Origin: Thalassotalea sp. 273M-4
GTDB taxonomy: Bacteria > Pseudomonadota > Gammaproteobacteria > Enterobacterales > Alteromonadaceae
Length of the DNA stretch: 64,000 bases
Direction: 5' to 3'
Assembly: GCF_041410465.1 (NCBI RefSeq)
Contig: NZ_CP166961.1
Coordinates: 1,612,001 to 1,676,000, forward strand
Shown here: positions 42,337 to 51,021 of the stretch, piece after piece
Position numbering within the stretch: position 1 is the stretch's first letter
Layout: each line of letters starts with the position of its first letter
The notes under the pieces: generated by a model
Database searches by the model: none
What the model saw: the letters and a program-made list of their open reading frames with translations, nothing else
Told to the model about the DNA's origin: nothing
Position numbers and translations under genes: made by a program

Positions 42337-43173
42337 ATGTTGAAATATTTTTTAACTTTGTGTGTCATTAGTTTTTCAAGTCTTTTGTTGGCACAAGAAC
42401 ACGCTGATGAATTTGTCGAAGTGAATGAACATAAAATTGCTTATGTTTGCAAAGGAACAGGTGAGTTAACCGTTGTGCTCCTAGCCGGAATGGGATTAGA
42501 GGTACATTCTACCTATAAGAATACATTTCGCGGCATCGAACCTAAAAATTATAAAGTGTGTATGTACGACCGTGCTGGCTATGGGAAAAGTGCATACGAC
42601 AACCCTAAAGTGAGAACAATGTCTGAGTTAGTTGATGAACTAGAAGGGCTCAGCGAAAAATTAAAATGGCAAGACGTTATTCTTGTGCCTCACTCATTCG
42701 GTGGATTAGTAGCAAGGGCTTTCACGCATAAAAAACCTGAAATAGTCAAAGGCATTGTTTTTGTTGATGCCGTACATGAAAGTTGGTATCAAGACCTGAA
42801 ATCATCCATGTCAAGCGATGGTTGGAAAACGATGGAGTGGATCATAGACTGGGAACGTAATCATCATTCGTTTGAAGATTTTGAAGAAGCTTCGTCACTT
42901 TCAACGATGTATGCTATTTCTGCAGATATTCCGGTTACGGTCATGTCTAGAGGCATTCCACACGTAAGTATACGCCAAACAAAAATGAGTTATGAGGATG
43001 TAGACGCTTATACAAACTCTTGGAACCGCTCGCAAGAAAAACTAAAGGCAATTACCAAAAATACGGAGGCTGTTACTATGAAATATGCGTCGCATCTTTT
43101 TGATGACACAGATCCATGGATAGTCATTGAGTATATTGAAAAAATGGTTACTAAAGTTAAGGACCAACTTTAA
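42337..43173 (+). CDS. Secreted alpha/beta hydrolase
   Basis: The 278-residue protein has a signal peptide ending near LLLAQE, the oxyanion-region LLAGMG, YDRAGYGKS (~82-90) and the nucleophile elbow PHSFGGLVAR (~119-128). A late SHLFDD supplies the catalytic His. It is a typical periplasmic hydrolase of unknown substrate. AAGGAAT precedes the ATG. Confidence 0.88.
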   Translation: MLKYFLTLCVISFSSLLLAQEHADEFVEVNEHKIAYVCKGTGELTVVLLAGMGLEVHSTYKNTFRGIEPKNYKVCMYDRAGYGKSAYDNPKVRTMSELVDELEGLSEKLKWQDVILVPHSFGGLVARAFTHKKPEIVKGIVFVDAVHESWYQDLKSSMSSDGWKTMEWIIDWERNHHSFEDFEEASSLSTMYAISADIPVTVMSRGIPHVSIRQTKMSYEDVDAYTNSWNRSQEKLKAITKNTEAVTMKYASHLFDDTDPWIVIEYIEKMVTKVKDQL

Positions 43174-43237
43174 CGACATTTAAGTTATTCAATTCGTTAA
43201 TTATCAAGATATTAGCCCAATCTAAAAGGTTTAAGGT

Positions 43238-43741
43238 ATGACTCAAAAAATACATATTCGTCCAGAGTGTGATGGTGACATAAATGCTATAGAAAAAGTG
43301 ATCATTGAAGCTTTTAAAAACCATCCTCACAGTAACCAAACAGAACACAACATAGTCGCTAACTTACGTAGCGATAATGCTCTGTCTGTGTCTTTAGTTG
43401 CAGAGATTAATAATGAGGTGGTTGGCCATATCGCTTTTTCTAAGGTCAAGGTAAACGATGAATTTATTGGCTGGTATGGTTTAGCACCGGTTTCAGTTTT
43501 GCCAGAATATCAAAACCAAGGTGTGGGTTCACAGCTTATATTTTCAGGTTTAGATGCCATTAGAGACTTAAACGCTAAAGGTTGCGTGCTTCTTGGCGAA
43601 CCCCAGTACTATAACCGCTTCGGTTTTACAGCGTTTAGTGGCTTAGTGTTTAACGGCGTCCCGCCTGAGTATTTTCTATCATTAGTTTTAACTGGTGACG
43701 TGCCAAATGGTAACGTAGAGTTTAATAAGGCTTTTGCTTAA
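43238..43741 (+). CDS. GNAT family N-acetyltransferase (YhbS-like)
   Basis: The 167-residue protein begins IHIRPECDGDINAIEKVI and has VSVLPEYQNQGVGSQLIFSGLDAI, the acetyl-CoA loop, and VLLGEPQYYNRFGFTA, the pattern of YhbS-type acetyltransferases. Substrate unknown. Confidence 0.9.
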   Translation: MTQKIHIRPECDGDINAIEKVIIEAFKNHPHSNQTEHNIVANLRSDNALSVSLVAEINNEVVGHIAFSKVKVNDEFIGWYGLAPVSVLPEYQNQGVGSQLIFSGLDAIRDLNAKGCVLLGEPQYYNRFGFTAFSGLVFNGVPPEYFLSLVLTGDVPNGNVEFNKAFA

Positions 43742-43886
43742 GATGACGAACCAAGCTTTACATATTTTCTAGTTTTCAGTGTTAGGTAGTAAAGCAGGTA
43801 TATTTAAAAAATAAGGTTGGCACATTTTATTTAAGGCCAAACACCTTGATAAGATTTCAAAGGCTTTAAACGTTAAAGGAAGGGGA

Positions 43887-44117
43887 GTGAGTAAATTAAT
43901 TTGTACTTATTGTGGAGCAATAGGAAAGCCTAAGATAGTGACTCGAGGGAGTTTGCTTATTGAAATTATTCTTTGGTTATTATTTATCGTACCAGGAATA
44001 ACCTACTCACTTTGGCGCCATTATAGTCGTTACCAAGGATGTCGATTTTGTGGTTCAGATACAATGGTTGCTGTAGATTCTCCCTTAGGTAAAAAAGCAA
44101 AAGACAAGGTTCAATAA
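43887..44117 (+). CDS. Small zinc-finger membrane protein
   Basis: The 76-residue protein has CTYC, a hydrophobic hairpin-like segment (~24-42) and CRFCG, so two CxxC pairs flank a membrane region, a LITAF-like arrangement. The start is GTG 43887 behind AAGGAAGGGGA. Function unknown. Confidence 0.7.
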   Translation: MSKLICTYCGAIGKPKIVTRGSLLIEIILWLLFIVPGITYSLWRHYSRYQGCRFCGSDTMVAVDSPLGKKAKDKVQ

Positions 44118-44276
44118 ACAGCGAACAGGTCGTTTAAATAAACGCACTGTTTTTAGGTTTTACTGCGAGCCTTATGTTACAAAATTTAACGTTGTCGGCA
44201 TCCTGTCGGGTGTATTTCGTCACCGTCACGAAGCGAAAAATGGCATGGTAATCGCTCACAGAAGCGAGGAATAATA

Positions 44277-44714
44277 ATGATAGTTAAAAAATTAAGAGCT
44301 GAAAAAAATTGGTCACAAGAACAAGTTGCTCGGTTTAGTGGTCTTAGCATCAGAACCATTCAACGTGTCGAAAGTGGTCAAAGTGCCAGTTTAGAAACAC
44401 TCAAATCTCTCGCCTCTGTATTTGAAGTTGAAATATCAACCCTAACAGAGGAAATTAACGTGATAGATAAAAAATCAGAACATTGGAAAACACAGCCTTG
44501 GTGGTTTAGATTATGGGCTTTGGGCGTTGACTCTAGGCAAGTTCAAGTGGGGCTTAAGTATTTGCTTTTAGCGGTGGCTATTGGTTTAACCATGGCAAGT
44601 TATTTTGAACCAATTTTTACGAAATTTTCGCTCATTACAATGTACTTACTTTTTATTCAAACCACCTGTATTCAGTATGGCGATAAAAATAAATCTTGGG
44701 GATATGAGTCTTAA
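44277..44714 (+). CDS. XRE-type helix-turn-helix protein with two membrane helices
   Basis: The 145-residue protein has an HTH_3 domain (LRAEKNWSQEQVARFSGLSIRTIQRVESG, ~6-34), a linker, and two membrane helices (~98-112, ~117-134). HTH proteins with a C-terminal 2TM domain are found in many gammaproteobacteria and may be membrane-tethered regulators. GAGGAATAA precedes the ATG. Confidence 0.85.
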   Translation: MIVKKLRAEKNWSQEQVARFSGLSIRTIQRVESGQSASLETLKSLASVFEVEISTLTEEINVIDKKSEHWKTQPWWFRLWALGVDSRQVQVGLKYLLLAVAIGLTMASYFEPIFTKFSLITMYLLFIQTTCIQYGDKNKSWGYES

Positions 44715-44959
44715 TCTCATACAAACCATTTCGTCTGCTAAAGCGCTTAAAGCAAAATTACATAGTGAAAGTGTAAGTGAAAGTGACATAGTGAAAGGTT
44801 GGTTTAGGATGTAATTTCGAACCAGCCTTTATTGTTATCCCATCAAAACAACGATGATTAAGTGAACATTTGGTTTGGGCTCGCGGTTAAACTCTGTTAT
44901 TTTGCTGCGCTTTCCCATATCATCTATGGTTAATACCTAATACAAGATTTCAATTATTT

Positions 44960-45511
44960 ATGTCTGTACTTAATTTCTTACTTGAACGTCAATCTTTTAG
45001 TTCGCTTAGCGAACCCGCGCCTTGTGCCGATGCGCTTAATAACATTTTAGCCGCTGCTATGTCGGTACCCGATCACGGTGGGTTAAATCCTTATCAATTT
45101 CATATTGTTCGTGGTGAAGGCTTAAAAAAGTTAACCGATGTGTTTGTTGAAATCGTAAAAGAGCAGGGTGGTGATGACTTTAAACTCAATAAAGCCAGTA
45201 AGATGGCGTTTAGAGCACCGCTGATCATAACGGTGGCGACCAACTATAAAGACCACCCTAAAGTTCCACAGCAAGAACAGTTAATTACCGCAGGTTGTGC
45301 CATTTATAATATGCAAATGGCTTGTGTCGCTCAAGGGTTTCAAGGGGTTTGGCGAACCGGCCATTTTGCTTATAATCCAAAAGTAAAACAATTTTTTAAG
45401 ATCCACTCTAACGATGACATTGTCGGCTTTTTATACATCGGTACTCCATCAAAAGATGTGCCTATAAAAAAACGCAAAGATGCCGAAGATTTTGTCCACT
45501 ATTGGGAATAA
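44960..45511 (+). CDS. Nitroreductase family protein (YdjA-like)
   Basis: The 183-residue protein has the family start LLERQSF, then AAAMSVPDHGGLNPYQFHIV (~32-51) and AGCAIYNMQMACVAQGFQGVWRTGHFAYN (~113-141). It binds FMN and reduces nitro or quinone compounds with NAD(P)H. Length is typical of the short YdjA group. It lies 3 bases before the SGNH hydrolase gene and is probably co-transcribed. Confidence 0.92.
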   Translation: MSVLNFLLERQSFSSLSEPAPCADALNNILAAAMSVPDHGGLNPYQFHIVRGEGLKKLTDVFVEIVKEQGGDDFKLNKASKMAFRAPLIITVATNYKDHPKVPQQEQLITAGCAIYNMQMACVAQGFQGVWRTGHFAYNPKVKQFFKIHSNDDIVGFLYIGTPSKDVPIKKRKDAEDFVHYWE

Positions 45512-45514
45512 GGT

Positions 45515-46243
45515 TTGGTTAATTCATTAAAAAAATTGGCTTTGCTACCACTTTTACCTGTGTGTTTTATTCAAGGTAAGACCTTACGTAAACAAGTGCC
45601 TAAATTAGCGGAGCCCAAAGGCGAGCGTTTTGGTCATACGGGCAATGGCAAACCATTAAGGCTAATGATCACAGGCGATTCTGCGGCTGCCGGTGTTGGC
45701 GTTGAACATCAAGACCAAGCGCTAATTGGCCAAGTATGTCAGCAATTAAGTCAACATTTTGCCGTGCAATGGTCACTCGAAGCGAAAACAGGGGCGACTA
45801 CCGCATCGACAATTCGTCATTTAACCAAGCTTCCTGAATGCAAATTAGATGTGGTTGTTACGTCAATAGGCTTAAATGATTTAACCACAGGTAAAAGTCG
45901 TACACAGTGGTTAAAAAACCTCAATCAATTATTAGATTTAATGGATTCAAAATATCAGCCTAATCTAGTGATCATTAGCGGGCTCCCCCCGGTAGGGCAA
46001 TTTCCGGTGATCCCAAGTCCACTGCGATGGTTTCTAGGTTTCGGGGCACAGGGTTTTAATCAAGCGATGGCAAAATTGTTAAGCAAACGACAAAACGCGC
46101 ATTATTTACCGATTGAACTGCCAACGCAAAGTAAGGTGATCCCTACTGAACTTATGGCATCGGATGGATTTCACCCAGGCGCTAAAGTCTATCAGCAGTG
46201 GGCACAAGATATTTGCCAAGTCATTAAAAGTCGTTTTATTTAA
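45515..46243 (+). CDS. SGNH/GDSL hydrolase
   Basis: The 242-residue protein has MITGDSAAAGVGVE (GDS block, ~51-64), SIGLNDLTTG (Asn block, ~120), and the C-terminal DGFHPG (Asp-x2-His, ~222). These are the SGNH catalytic blocks. A hydrophobic N-terminus (LALLPLLPVCFIQG) suggests a membrane anchor or export. The start is TTG 45515. Substrate is probably an ester; unknown. Confidence 0.88.
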   Translation: MVNSLKKLALLPLLPVCFIQGKTLRKQVPKLAEPKGERFGHTGNGKPLRLMITGDSAAAGVGVEHQDQALIGQVCQQLSQHFAVQWSLEAKTGATTASTIRHLTKLPECKLDVVVTSIGLNDLTTGKSRTQWLKNLNQLLDLMDSKYQPNLVIISGLPPVGQFPVIPSPLRWFLGFGAQGFNQAMAKLLSKRQNAHYLPIELPTQSKVIPTELMASDGFHPGAKVYQQWAQDICQVIKSRFI

Positions 46244-46282
46244 TTAACTAATTAGGATTACTGAACAAGTTTTAATAGAAAT

Positions 46283-46314
46283 AAAAAAAGAGAATCATCT
46301 GATTCTCTTTTTTT
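46283..46314. terminator. Bidirectional terminator between the SGNH hydrolase and asnS
   Basis: AAGAGAATCA, loop TCT and TGATTCTCTT-like arms (GAGAATC/GATTCTC) are flanked by A7 and T7. Confidence 0.9.
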
Positions 46315-46345
46315 ATTTAGCATTATTTAATGGCTTTAAGGCGAA

Positions 46346-47746
46346 TTAAAAGTCTGCTGATTTTGGTGTACGAGGGAATGGGATCACATCGCGTACGTTT
46401 TGCATACCAGTAGCGTAGGCAACTAAACGTTCAAAACCTAAACCAAAACCTGAATGTGGTACAGTACCGTAACGACGTAAGTCGCGATACCAGCTGTAGT
46501 CTTCTTTGTCTAAGCCCATTTCTTCGATACGAGCATCAAGAACATCTAAACGCTCTTCACGTTGTGAACCACCGATGATCTCACCAATACCAGGGGCTAG
46601 AATATCCATTGCAGCCACTGTTTTGCCGTCATCGTTCATACGCATGTAGAAAGCTTTGATGTCTTTCGGGTAGTTTTGTAAAACAACTGGGCCTTTAAAA
46701 TGCTCTTCTGCTAAATAACGCTCGTGCTCAGAATTTAAATCAACACCCCATGACACTTTGTTTTCGAACTTTTTGCCACAGTTAAGAAGGATGTCAATTG
46801 CATCGGTGTAGTCAAGACGAACAAACTCTGAATCGACTACTGACTGTAAACGGTCAATAACCGTTTTATCTACACGTTGTTGGAAAAACGCCATATCGTC
46901 AGCACGTTCTTCAAGTACGGCTTTAAAGACATAACGTAACATTTCTTCAGCAAGGGTGGCAGCATCGTTTAAATCAGCAAATGCGATTTCTGGTTCAACC
47001 ATCCAAAACTCAGCTAAGTGGCGTGAAGTATTTGAATTCTCTGCGCGAAATGTAGGACCAAAGGTATAAACTTTAGAAAGGGCACAAGCGTATGTTTCAA
47101 CGTTTAATTGGCCTGAAACGGTTAAAAAGGTTTCTTTACCAAAGAAGTCTTCTTTGTAGTCGATTGACCCTTTATCATCACGCGGTAAGTTTTCTAAGTC
47201 CAGAGTACTGATGCGGAACATTTCACCCGCGCCTTCGGTATCTGACCCAGTAATAATCGGTGTGCTGATCCAATAGTAGCCTTTTTGGTGGAAAAAGCGG
47301 TGAATCGCTTGCGCCAAACAGTTGCGAACACGAGTTACGGCGCCGCCAATGTTGGTACGGGCACGTAGATGCGCTTGTTCACGTAAAAACTCAATAGAAT
47401 GACGTTTAGCTGCCATCGGGTAAGTGTCTGGGTCTTCAACAAAACCGTGTACCGTTACAGCACTGGCTTGGATTTCAAAAGACTGACCTTTACCTTGAGA
47501 TTCAACTAAGGAGCCGGTTACTGTTACAGAAGAACCTGTTGTTAGTTTTAATACTTCATTTTGGTAATTATTAAGGTCACTTGGCACTACCGCTTGGATA
47601 GGATCGAAACATGATCCGTCATGAATAGCTAAAAATGAAATTCCTGCTTTGGAATCTCGACGGGTACGGATCCACCCCTGTACTGACACTGTCTCACCAA
47701 CAGCTATTTTTCCTTTTAGTACATCAGTAATGGTTGCAACTGACAT
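46346..47746 (-). CDS. asnS: Asparagine--tRNA ligase
   Basis: The 466-residue class II synthetase has an OB-fold anticodon domain ([25 protein letters not shown], ~19-43), motif 2 ([21 protein letters not shown], ~220-240) and motif 3 ([12 protein letters not shown], ~438-449). It charges tRNA-Asn. Length is normal. The C-terminus PRTPKSADF is the family end. Confidence 0.97.
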   Translation of the reverse strand: MSVATITDVLKGKIAVGETVSVQGWIRTRRDSKAGISFLAIHDGSCFDPIQAVVPSDLNNYQNEVLKLTTGSSVTVTGSLVESQGKGQSFEIQASAVTVHGFVEDPDTYPMAAKRHSIEFLREQAHLRARTNIGGAVTRVRNCLAQAIHRFFHQKGYYWISTPIITGSDTEGAGEMFRISTLDLENLPRDDKGSIDYKEDFFGKETFLTVSGQLNVETYACALSKVYTFGPTFRAENSNTSRHLAEFWMVEPEIAFADLNDAATLAEEMLRYVFKAVLEERADDMAFFQQRVDKTVIDRLQSVVDSEFVRLDYTDAIDILLNCGKKFENKVSWGVDLNSEHERYLAEEHFKGPVVLQNYPKDIKAFYMRMNDDGKTVAAMDILAPGIGEIIGGSQREERLDVLDARIEEMGLDKEDYSWYRDLRRYGTVPHSGFGLGFERLVAYATGMQNVRDVIPFPRTPKSADF

Positions 47747-48431
47747 TATTTGACCTCGTTAATTATCAAGTATTTTAATTCTTTAGGGCTAGCTATATTA
47801 CCTGTGCCAAAAATAGACTCAAGTAAATATTGCCCCAGAAGGCGTAATTTTTGCAAAAAAATGCCTGCTTTTATCTAATTGGTTAAATTTCGACTTAAGA
47901 TGGCCGAAATTTGAGATTTTATATCCTTATTGAGTACATCAAGTATTGCCATAATTAAAGTGCTTGATGGCTTGGCTAAGCATGGATATTTACTTTAACG
48001 TACTCAAAATCGGCAACGCTACAAAGCCCAAAATAAAGCGCAGTTTAGCAAATGAAGGGCTCTCTAGTACCAAGCTCGCTTAATATCTGCAAATTTACGT
48101 GTATATCGCCTACGTTTTTATCTGCTTTAAAGGTAGCCGTAAATGGGCTAACGGTTGCGCTATTTCAGTTATTCGCTGTCCACAACTGTTCGAGAATAAT
48201 AATACATCATATTATTGCGCTAAACGCTAAAAACAAGATTATTTGACACTGAAATGGCTTAAAAGAACCCCCTTATTCTTAAATATTAAATCAATTATTA
48301 AAAGAACAAGGGGATGGGCTGTATCAATTCGCTTGAAAGGTGGTTTAGGAAAAAACCATAGGTAACGCGTTACCTTAAAATCATTATTTTTATAATTAAA
48401 CCAATGGTATAGCCTAAATTATTAATCAGGT
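47747..48431. other. 685-base intergenic stretch without a supported gene
   Basis: It holds the asnS and pepE leaders. A plus-strand 64-codon frame at 48052-48246 lacks a ribosome site and looks accidental. An imperfect inverted repeat lies at 48268-48280 and 48302-48313 (CCCCTTATTCTT against AAGAACAAGGGG). Nothing else is recognisable. Confidence 0.6.
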
Positions 48432-49139
48432 TTAAGGCAATAAATGGCTTAAGTCACTTTGATCTTCAACCGTGGTTTTATCGCCAGCTTTAAATACAAA
48501 ACCTTGTTTTCCACCGATTAATCGCAAATGGTTATTCTGCATTTTTAATGCACTGCCTTCTTGAATGCCGATAACATAAGTCGTTGGATTTAATACCATA
48601 AATTCTTGTAAACGTTGCTCTCGTGTTTCACCGTTGTGCCCTGGCGGGTTAAAGTCAGTGTAATGAGGGTTTAGTTGAATAGGCACTAAATTCAGTGCGT
48701 CAAATGACTTGGGTTGAATAATCGGCATGTCATTTGTTGTCTTTATACTCATACCTGCGATATTCGAGCCCGCACTCCAGCCAATATATGGGCAGCCGTC
48801 ATTCACTCTGGTTTGGATCTCTTTCACAAGTTTGTGTTGATATAACTGGTGTAATAAGTGAAATGTATTGCCACCACCTACAGCAATGGCTTTCGCTTCT
48901 TTCACGGCAGCAATGGGGTCGGCACATTGATGAATCCCCACAATGGTTATTTGGCAATCGGATAATGCAGATTGTACACGTTCGGTATATTCGTCATAGC
49001 TGATACTAACGCCAGCGTAGGGAATAAATAAAACCTCGGTTATGCCTTTTAAGTGATCGTTAATCATCGGCTTGGCATGGGAAAGATACTCAGTATTGCC
49101 TTCACGAGAGCTGCTTAACAGTAATAGGTTTTTATTCAT
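48432..49139 (-). CDS. pepE: Dipeptidase E (alpha-aspartyl dipeptidase)
   Basis: The 235-residue S51 peptidase has VGGGNTFHLLHQLY (~87-100), the nucleophile serine in YIGWSAGSNIAG (~118-129), and NPHYTDFNPPGHNGETREQRL (~158-178) with the catalytic His. It hydrolyses N-terminal Asp dipeptides in the cytoplasm. Confidence 0.94.
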   Translation of the reverse strand: MNKNLLLLSSSREGNTEYLSHAKPMINDHLKGITEVLFIPYAGVSISYDEYTERVQSALSDCQITIVGIHQCADPIAAVKEAKAIAVGGGNTFHLLHQLYQHKLVKEIQTRVNDGCPYIGWSAGSNIAGMSIKTTNDMPIIQPKSFDALNLVPIQLNPHYTDFNPPGHNGETREQRLQEFMVLNPTTYVIGIQEGSALKMQNNHLRLIGGKQGFVFKAGDKTTVEDQSDLSHLLP

Positions 49140-49223
49140 AACATCCAGTCTTTTTTAATTTTTGGAAACAATATTATACCTTATTCGCCAGTCAATTAGA
49201 TGGCTTATAAACAAACAAGGGAA

Positions 49224-49628
49224 TTATTTTTTTAACTCATTAATGGCAGCACAAGCTAAAAAGCCCGAACGAGTTTTATATTCCGGCGATACCGAAACCC
49301 GATCATCAATTTTCTTTATTAACAACTCAGGCAGGGTGACGTTAATTTTATGGCTTTTACCTAGAAAAGGGGTGATGTCGATATCGACGATAGCCCAAAC
49401 ACCACCTCGATATTCAATTTTACCAACATGATTTTCAAAACTTGTTGCCACCGGAATATCTTCTCCATATTCACTCAGTAACGATAGATGAGACTCTATC
49501 ACCGCCAAAATTTCATCTAATCCTTTATCAATGCTTTTAGACCGACATTCACAGCCAGGTAAATCTGGCACAGTGACTTTGTAATCGGATGATTCGGGGT
49601 TAAATAGCAGAACAATAGGGAAGCGCAT
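49224..49628 (-). CDS. HicB-like protein (orphan)
   Basis: The 134-residue protein has the HicB fold (MRFPIVLLFNPESSDYKVTVPDLPGCECRSKSIDKGLDEIL, ~1-41) and a C-terminal ribbon-helix-helix (KINVTLPELLIKKIDDRVS). HicB proteins neutralise the HicA mRNA toxin and bind their own promoter. I find no HicA gene on either side, so it is either an orphan or a solitary regulator. A 33-bp periodic repeat lies 37-152 bases upstream and could be its operator. Confidence 0.88.
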   Translation of the reverse strand: MRFPIVLLFNPESSDYKVTVPDLPGCECRSKSIDKGLDEILAVIESHLSLLSEYGEDIPVATSFENHVGKIEYRGGVWAIVDIDITPFLGKSHKINVTLPELLIKKIDDRVSVSPEYKTRSGFLACAAINELKK

Positions 49629-49643
49629 AATACCAGTCTCGAG

Positions 49644-49796
49644 GTGTTTTTATTAAAATTATTGATAACTCTAACAACTCCCATACTTATTTACAAGATA
49701 ACCCTGACAACCCCGCAATATATTGCAGCCATAACCCTGATAACCCCTTATAAAGCAATTGTAATAACCCTTATAACCCTATGGCTTGGTGTGTGA
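49644..49796 (+). CDS. Possible 50-residue peptide made of 11-residue repeats
   Basis: The plus strand is open from GTG 49644 through the 33-bp repeats to TGA 49796. It would encode a hydrophobic peptide with four units starting ITLTTP, ITLTTP, ITLITP and ITLITL every 11 residues. No good ribosome site is visible. It may be an accident of the period being a multiple of three. Confidence 0.25.
   Translation: MFLLKLLITLTTPILIYKITLTTPQYIAAITLITPYKAIVITLITLWLGV
49665..49780 (+). repeat. Four-copy repeat with exact 33-bp period
   Basis: A 17-base motif ATAACCCTGAYAACCCC occurs at 49698, 49731 and 49764, with a 14/17 copy at 49665, each exactly 33 bases apart. Each motif is itself two copies of ATAACCC. 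The 16-base spacers differ; the second contains the palindrome GCAATATATTGC (49715-49726). The remaining sequence to 50084 shows nothing I recognise. Confidence 0.85.
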
Positions 49797-50084
49797 ATAC
49801 ACACATACCTCTAATGGTACTGTTTAATAAGTCAAAAGTTTTTTCTGTTTAAAAGGTAAAGTGTTTCTAGGTCTGTTATGGATTTTTGCCGGCATTTTCG
49901 TAATAGAAAATAAATTTATAAATGTTTGCCTAATTAGGAGGTATTAGAGGTATTAACTTTATTTAAATTTTTATTAGATCAGGGTTGAAGGCAAAGGTGA
50001 GAGCAGAAGAAAACAGAAATTAGCGCTATATTGTGTTCTTATAGAAGGTGTATACGTCCATTTTTGTGATGAAAATACACTAAC

Positions 50085-50110
50085 AAAAAAGGCGCTGATG
50101 CGCCTTTTTT
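50085..50110. terminator. Terminator hairpin before the 50138 gene end
   Basis: AAAAAAGGCGC, loop TGAT and GCGCCTTTTTT pair completely, with A and T tracts. It serves the minus-strand gene at 50138. Confidence 0.88.
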
Positions 50111-50137
50111 GCTTCTGATAGTAGAGAATAGGTAAGC

Positions 50138-50689
50138 CTAATTTTTCATAAACTCATGATATTTTTGCTGGCCTCGTACAATCCACTCAGGTGCTGCTTC
50201 ACCGATCCCCTCGACAACCAGATTAGGATGTTTATTAACAACTTTGTTTAACGTTGCTTCTTGTTTCACATCAGCGTCGACAAAAAATATGTGCTTACCA
50301 TCTCGAAGCATACTTTGAAAACGTTCGAATTCTACATTTGGTCGTTGAATACCAATGAAGCCTCCTTCCCAAGTACAAAAGCCTAGTACAATGATGGCCA
50401 AGAAAATAAATGGCATCCAACCTGCTGGGCTTTGATACCACTGAAAAAGGTACGTAGTGGCCAGTACTAAGACAGCACCAATGGCTCCGACCGTAGCACC
50501 AACTTCCGTTGAGTGAACGATGTCCTTTTTTAACACGGACTCTACTTCATTTAAGTGGTGTAATTGGACGTCGGCGTCGTTTTCACTTAAAACATGCATT
50601 TGCGGTAAGGTAAAGCCGTTATTAAGCAATTCTTTTTCAAATTGCTCTAACTCAGAAAGATTTTCGCTTAAATAGTAGTGACGAATCAT
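50138..50689 (-). CDS. Conserved membrane protein with a glycine-rich segment, function unknown
   Basis: The 183-residue protein has an N-terminal soluble domain (IRHYYLSENLSELEQFEKELLNNGF), two membrane helices (~66-82 and ~92-110, with VGATVGAIGAVLV), and a C-terminal soluble domain. This layout recalls general-stress 17M or DUF1269-type proteins. I start it at ATG 50689, with CGGAGG 6 bases upstream. Confidence 0.75.
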   Translation of the reverse strand: MIRHYYLSENLSELEQFEKELLNNGFTLPQMHVLSENDADVQLHHLNEVESVLKKDIVHSTEVGATVGAIGAVLVLATTYLFQWYQSPAGWMPFIFLAIIVLGFCTWEGGFIGIQRPNVEFERFQSMLRDGKHIFFVDADVKQEATLNKVVNKHPNLVVEGIGEAAPEWIVRGQQKYHEFMKN

Positions 50690-50973
50690 GAGATCCTCCG
50701 AATTTTTGGTCAAGGTGACAATGACTTCAAAAATCATGACACAAGAACACATTTAGAGGCAGACGTTTGAAGTTTAGACAAGAAATTGTTGTCTAAAAAG
50801 ATGGTGACAAAAATGACTTGGCCTAGTTATTAAACGGCCTACGAAGAATTTTAGATCAATATATGATATTAACCATATTTGTTTAAGACCTGGCCATTAA
50901 CGGCTTTTGCATGGGGCGAAGGTGGGTGAGTATTTTGTGGGTATAAATGCCGAGCACTTACAACTGGGTAAAT

Positions 50974-51003
50974 AAAAACGGGAGCCTATTTAATGCTCCC
51001 GTT
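50974..51003 (-). terminator. Terminator after the acyl-CoA synthetase gene
   Basis: On the minus strand AACGGGAGC, a 9-base loop and GCTCCCGTT run into TTTTTATT. Confidence 0.85.
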
Positions 51004-51021
51004 GATGATATATAGTGTTAA

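Noticed and set aside
44605..44814. Small frame overlapping the end of the HTH membrane protein
   Set aside because: It mostly overlaps a well-supported gene in another frame. Only about 36 codons after 44704 extend beyond it and no ribosome site is clear.
48052..48246. 64-codon plus-strand frame in the asnS-pepE gap
   Set aside because: It has no ribosome site, an irregular composition and no recognisable motif; treated as chance.
49665..49780. CRISPR-like regular spacing
   Set aside because: The repeats are only 17 bases with 16-base spacers, there are four copies, one degenerate, and no cas gene is present. CRISPR repeats and spacers are longer.
49629..49850. Search for a hicA partner upstream of the HicB-like gene
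   Set aside because: The minus strand here is interrupted by stops and shows no dsRBD-like HicA motif; the downstream side is pepE.
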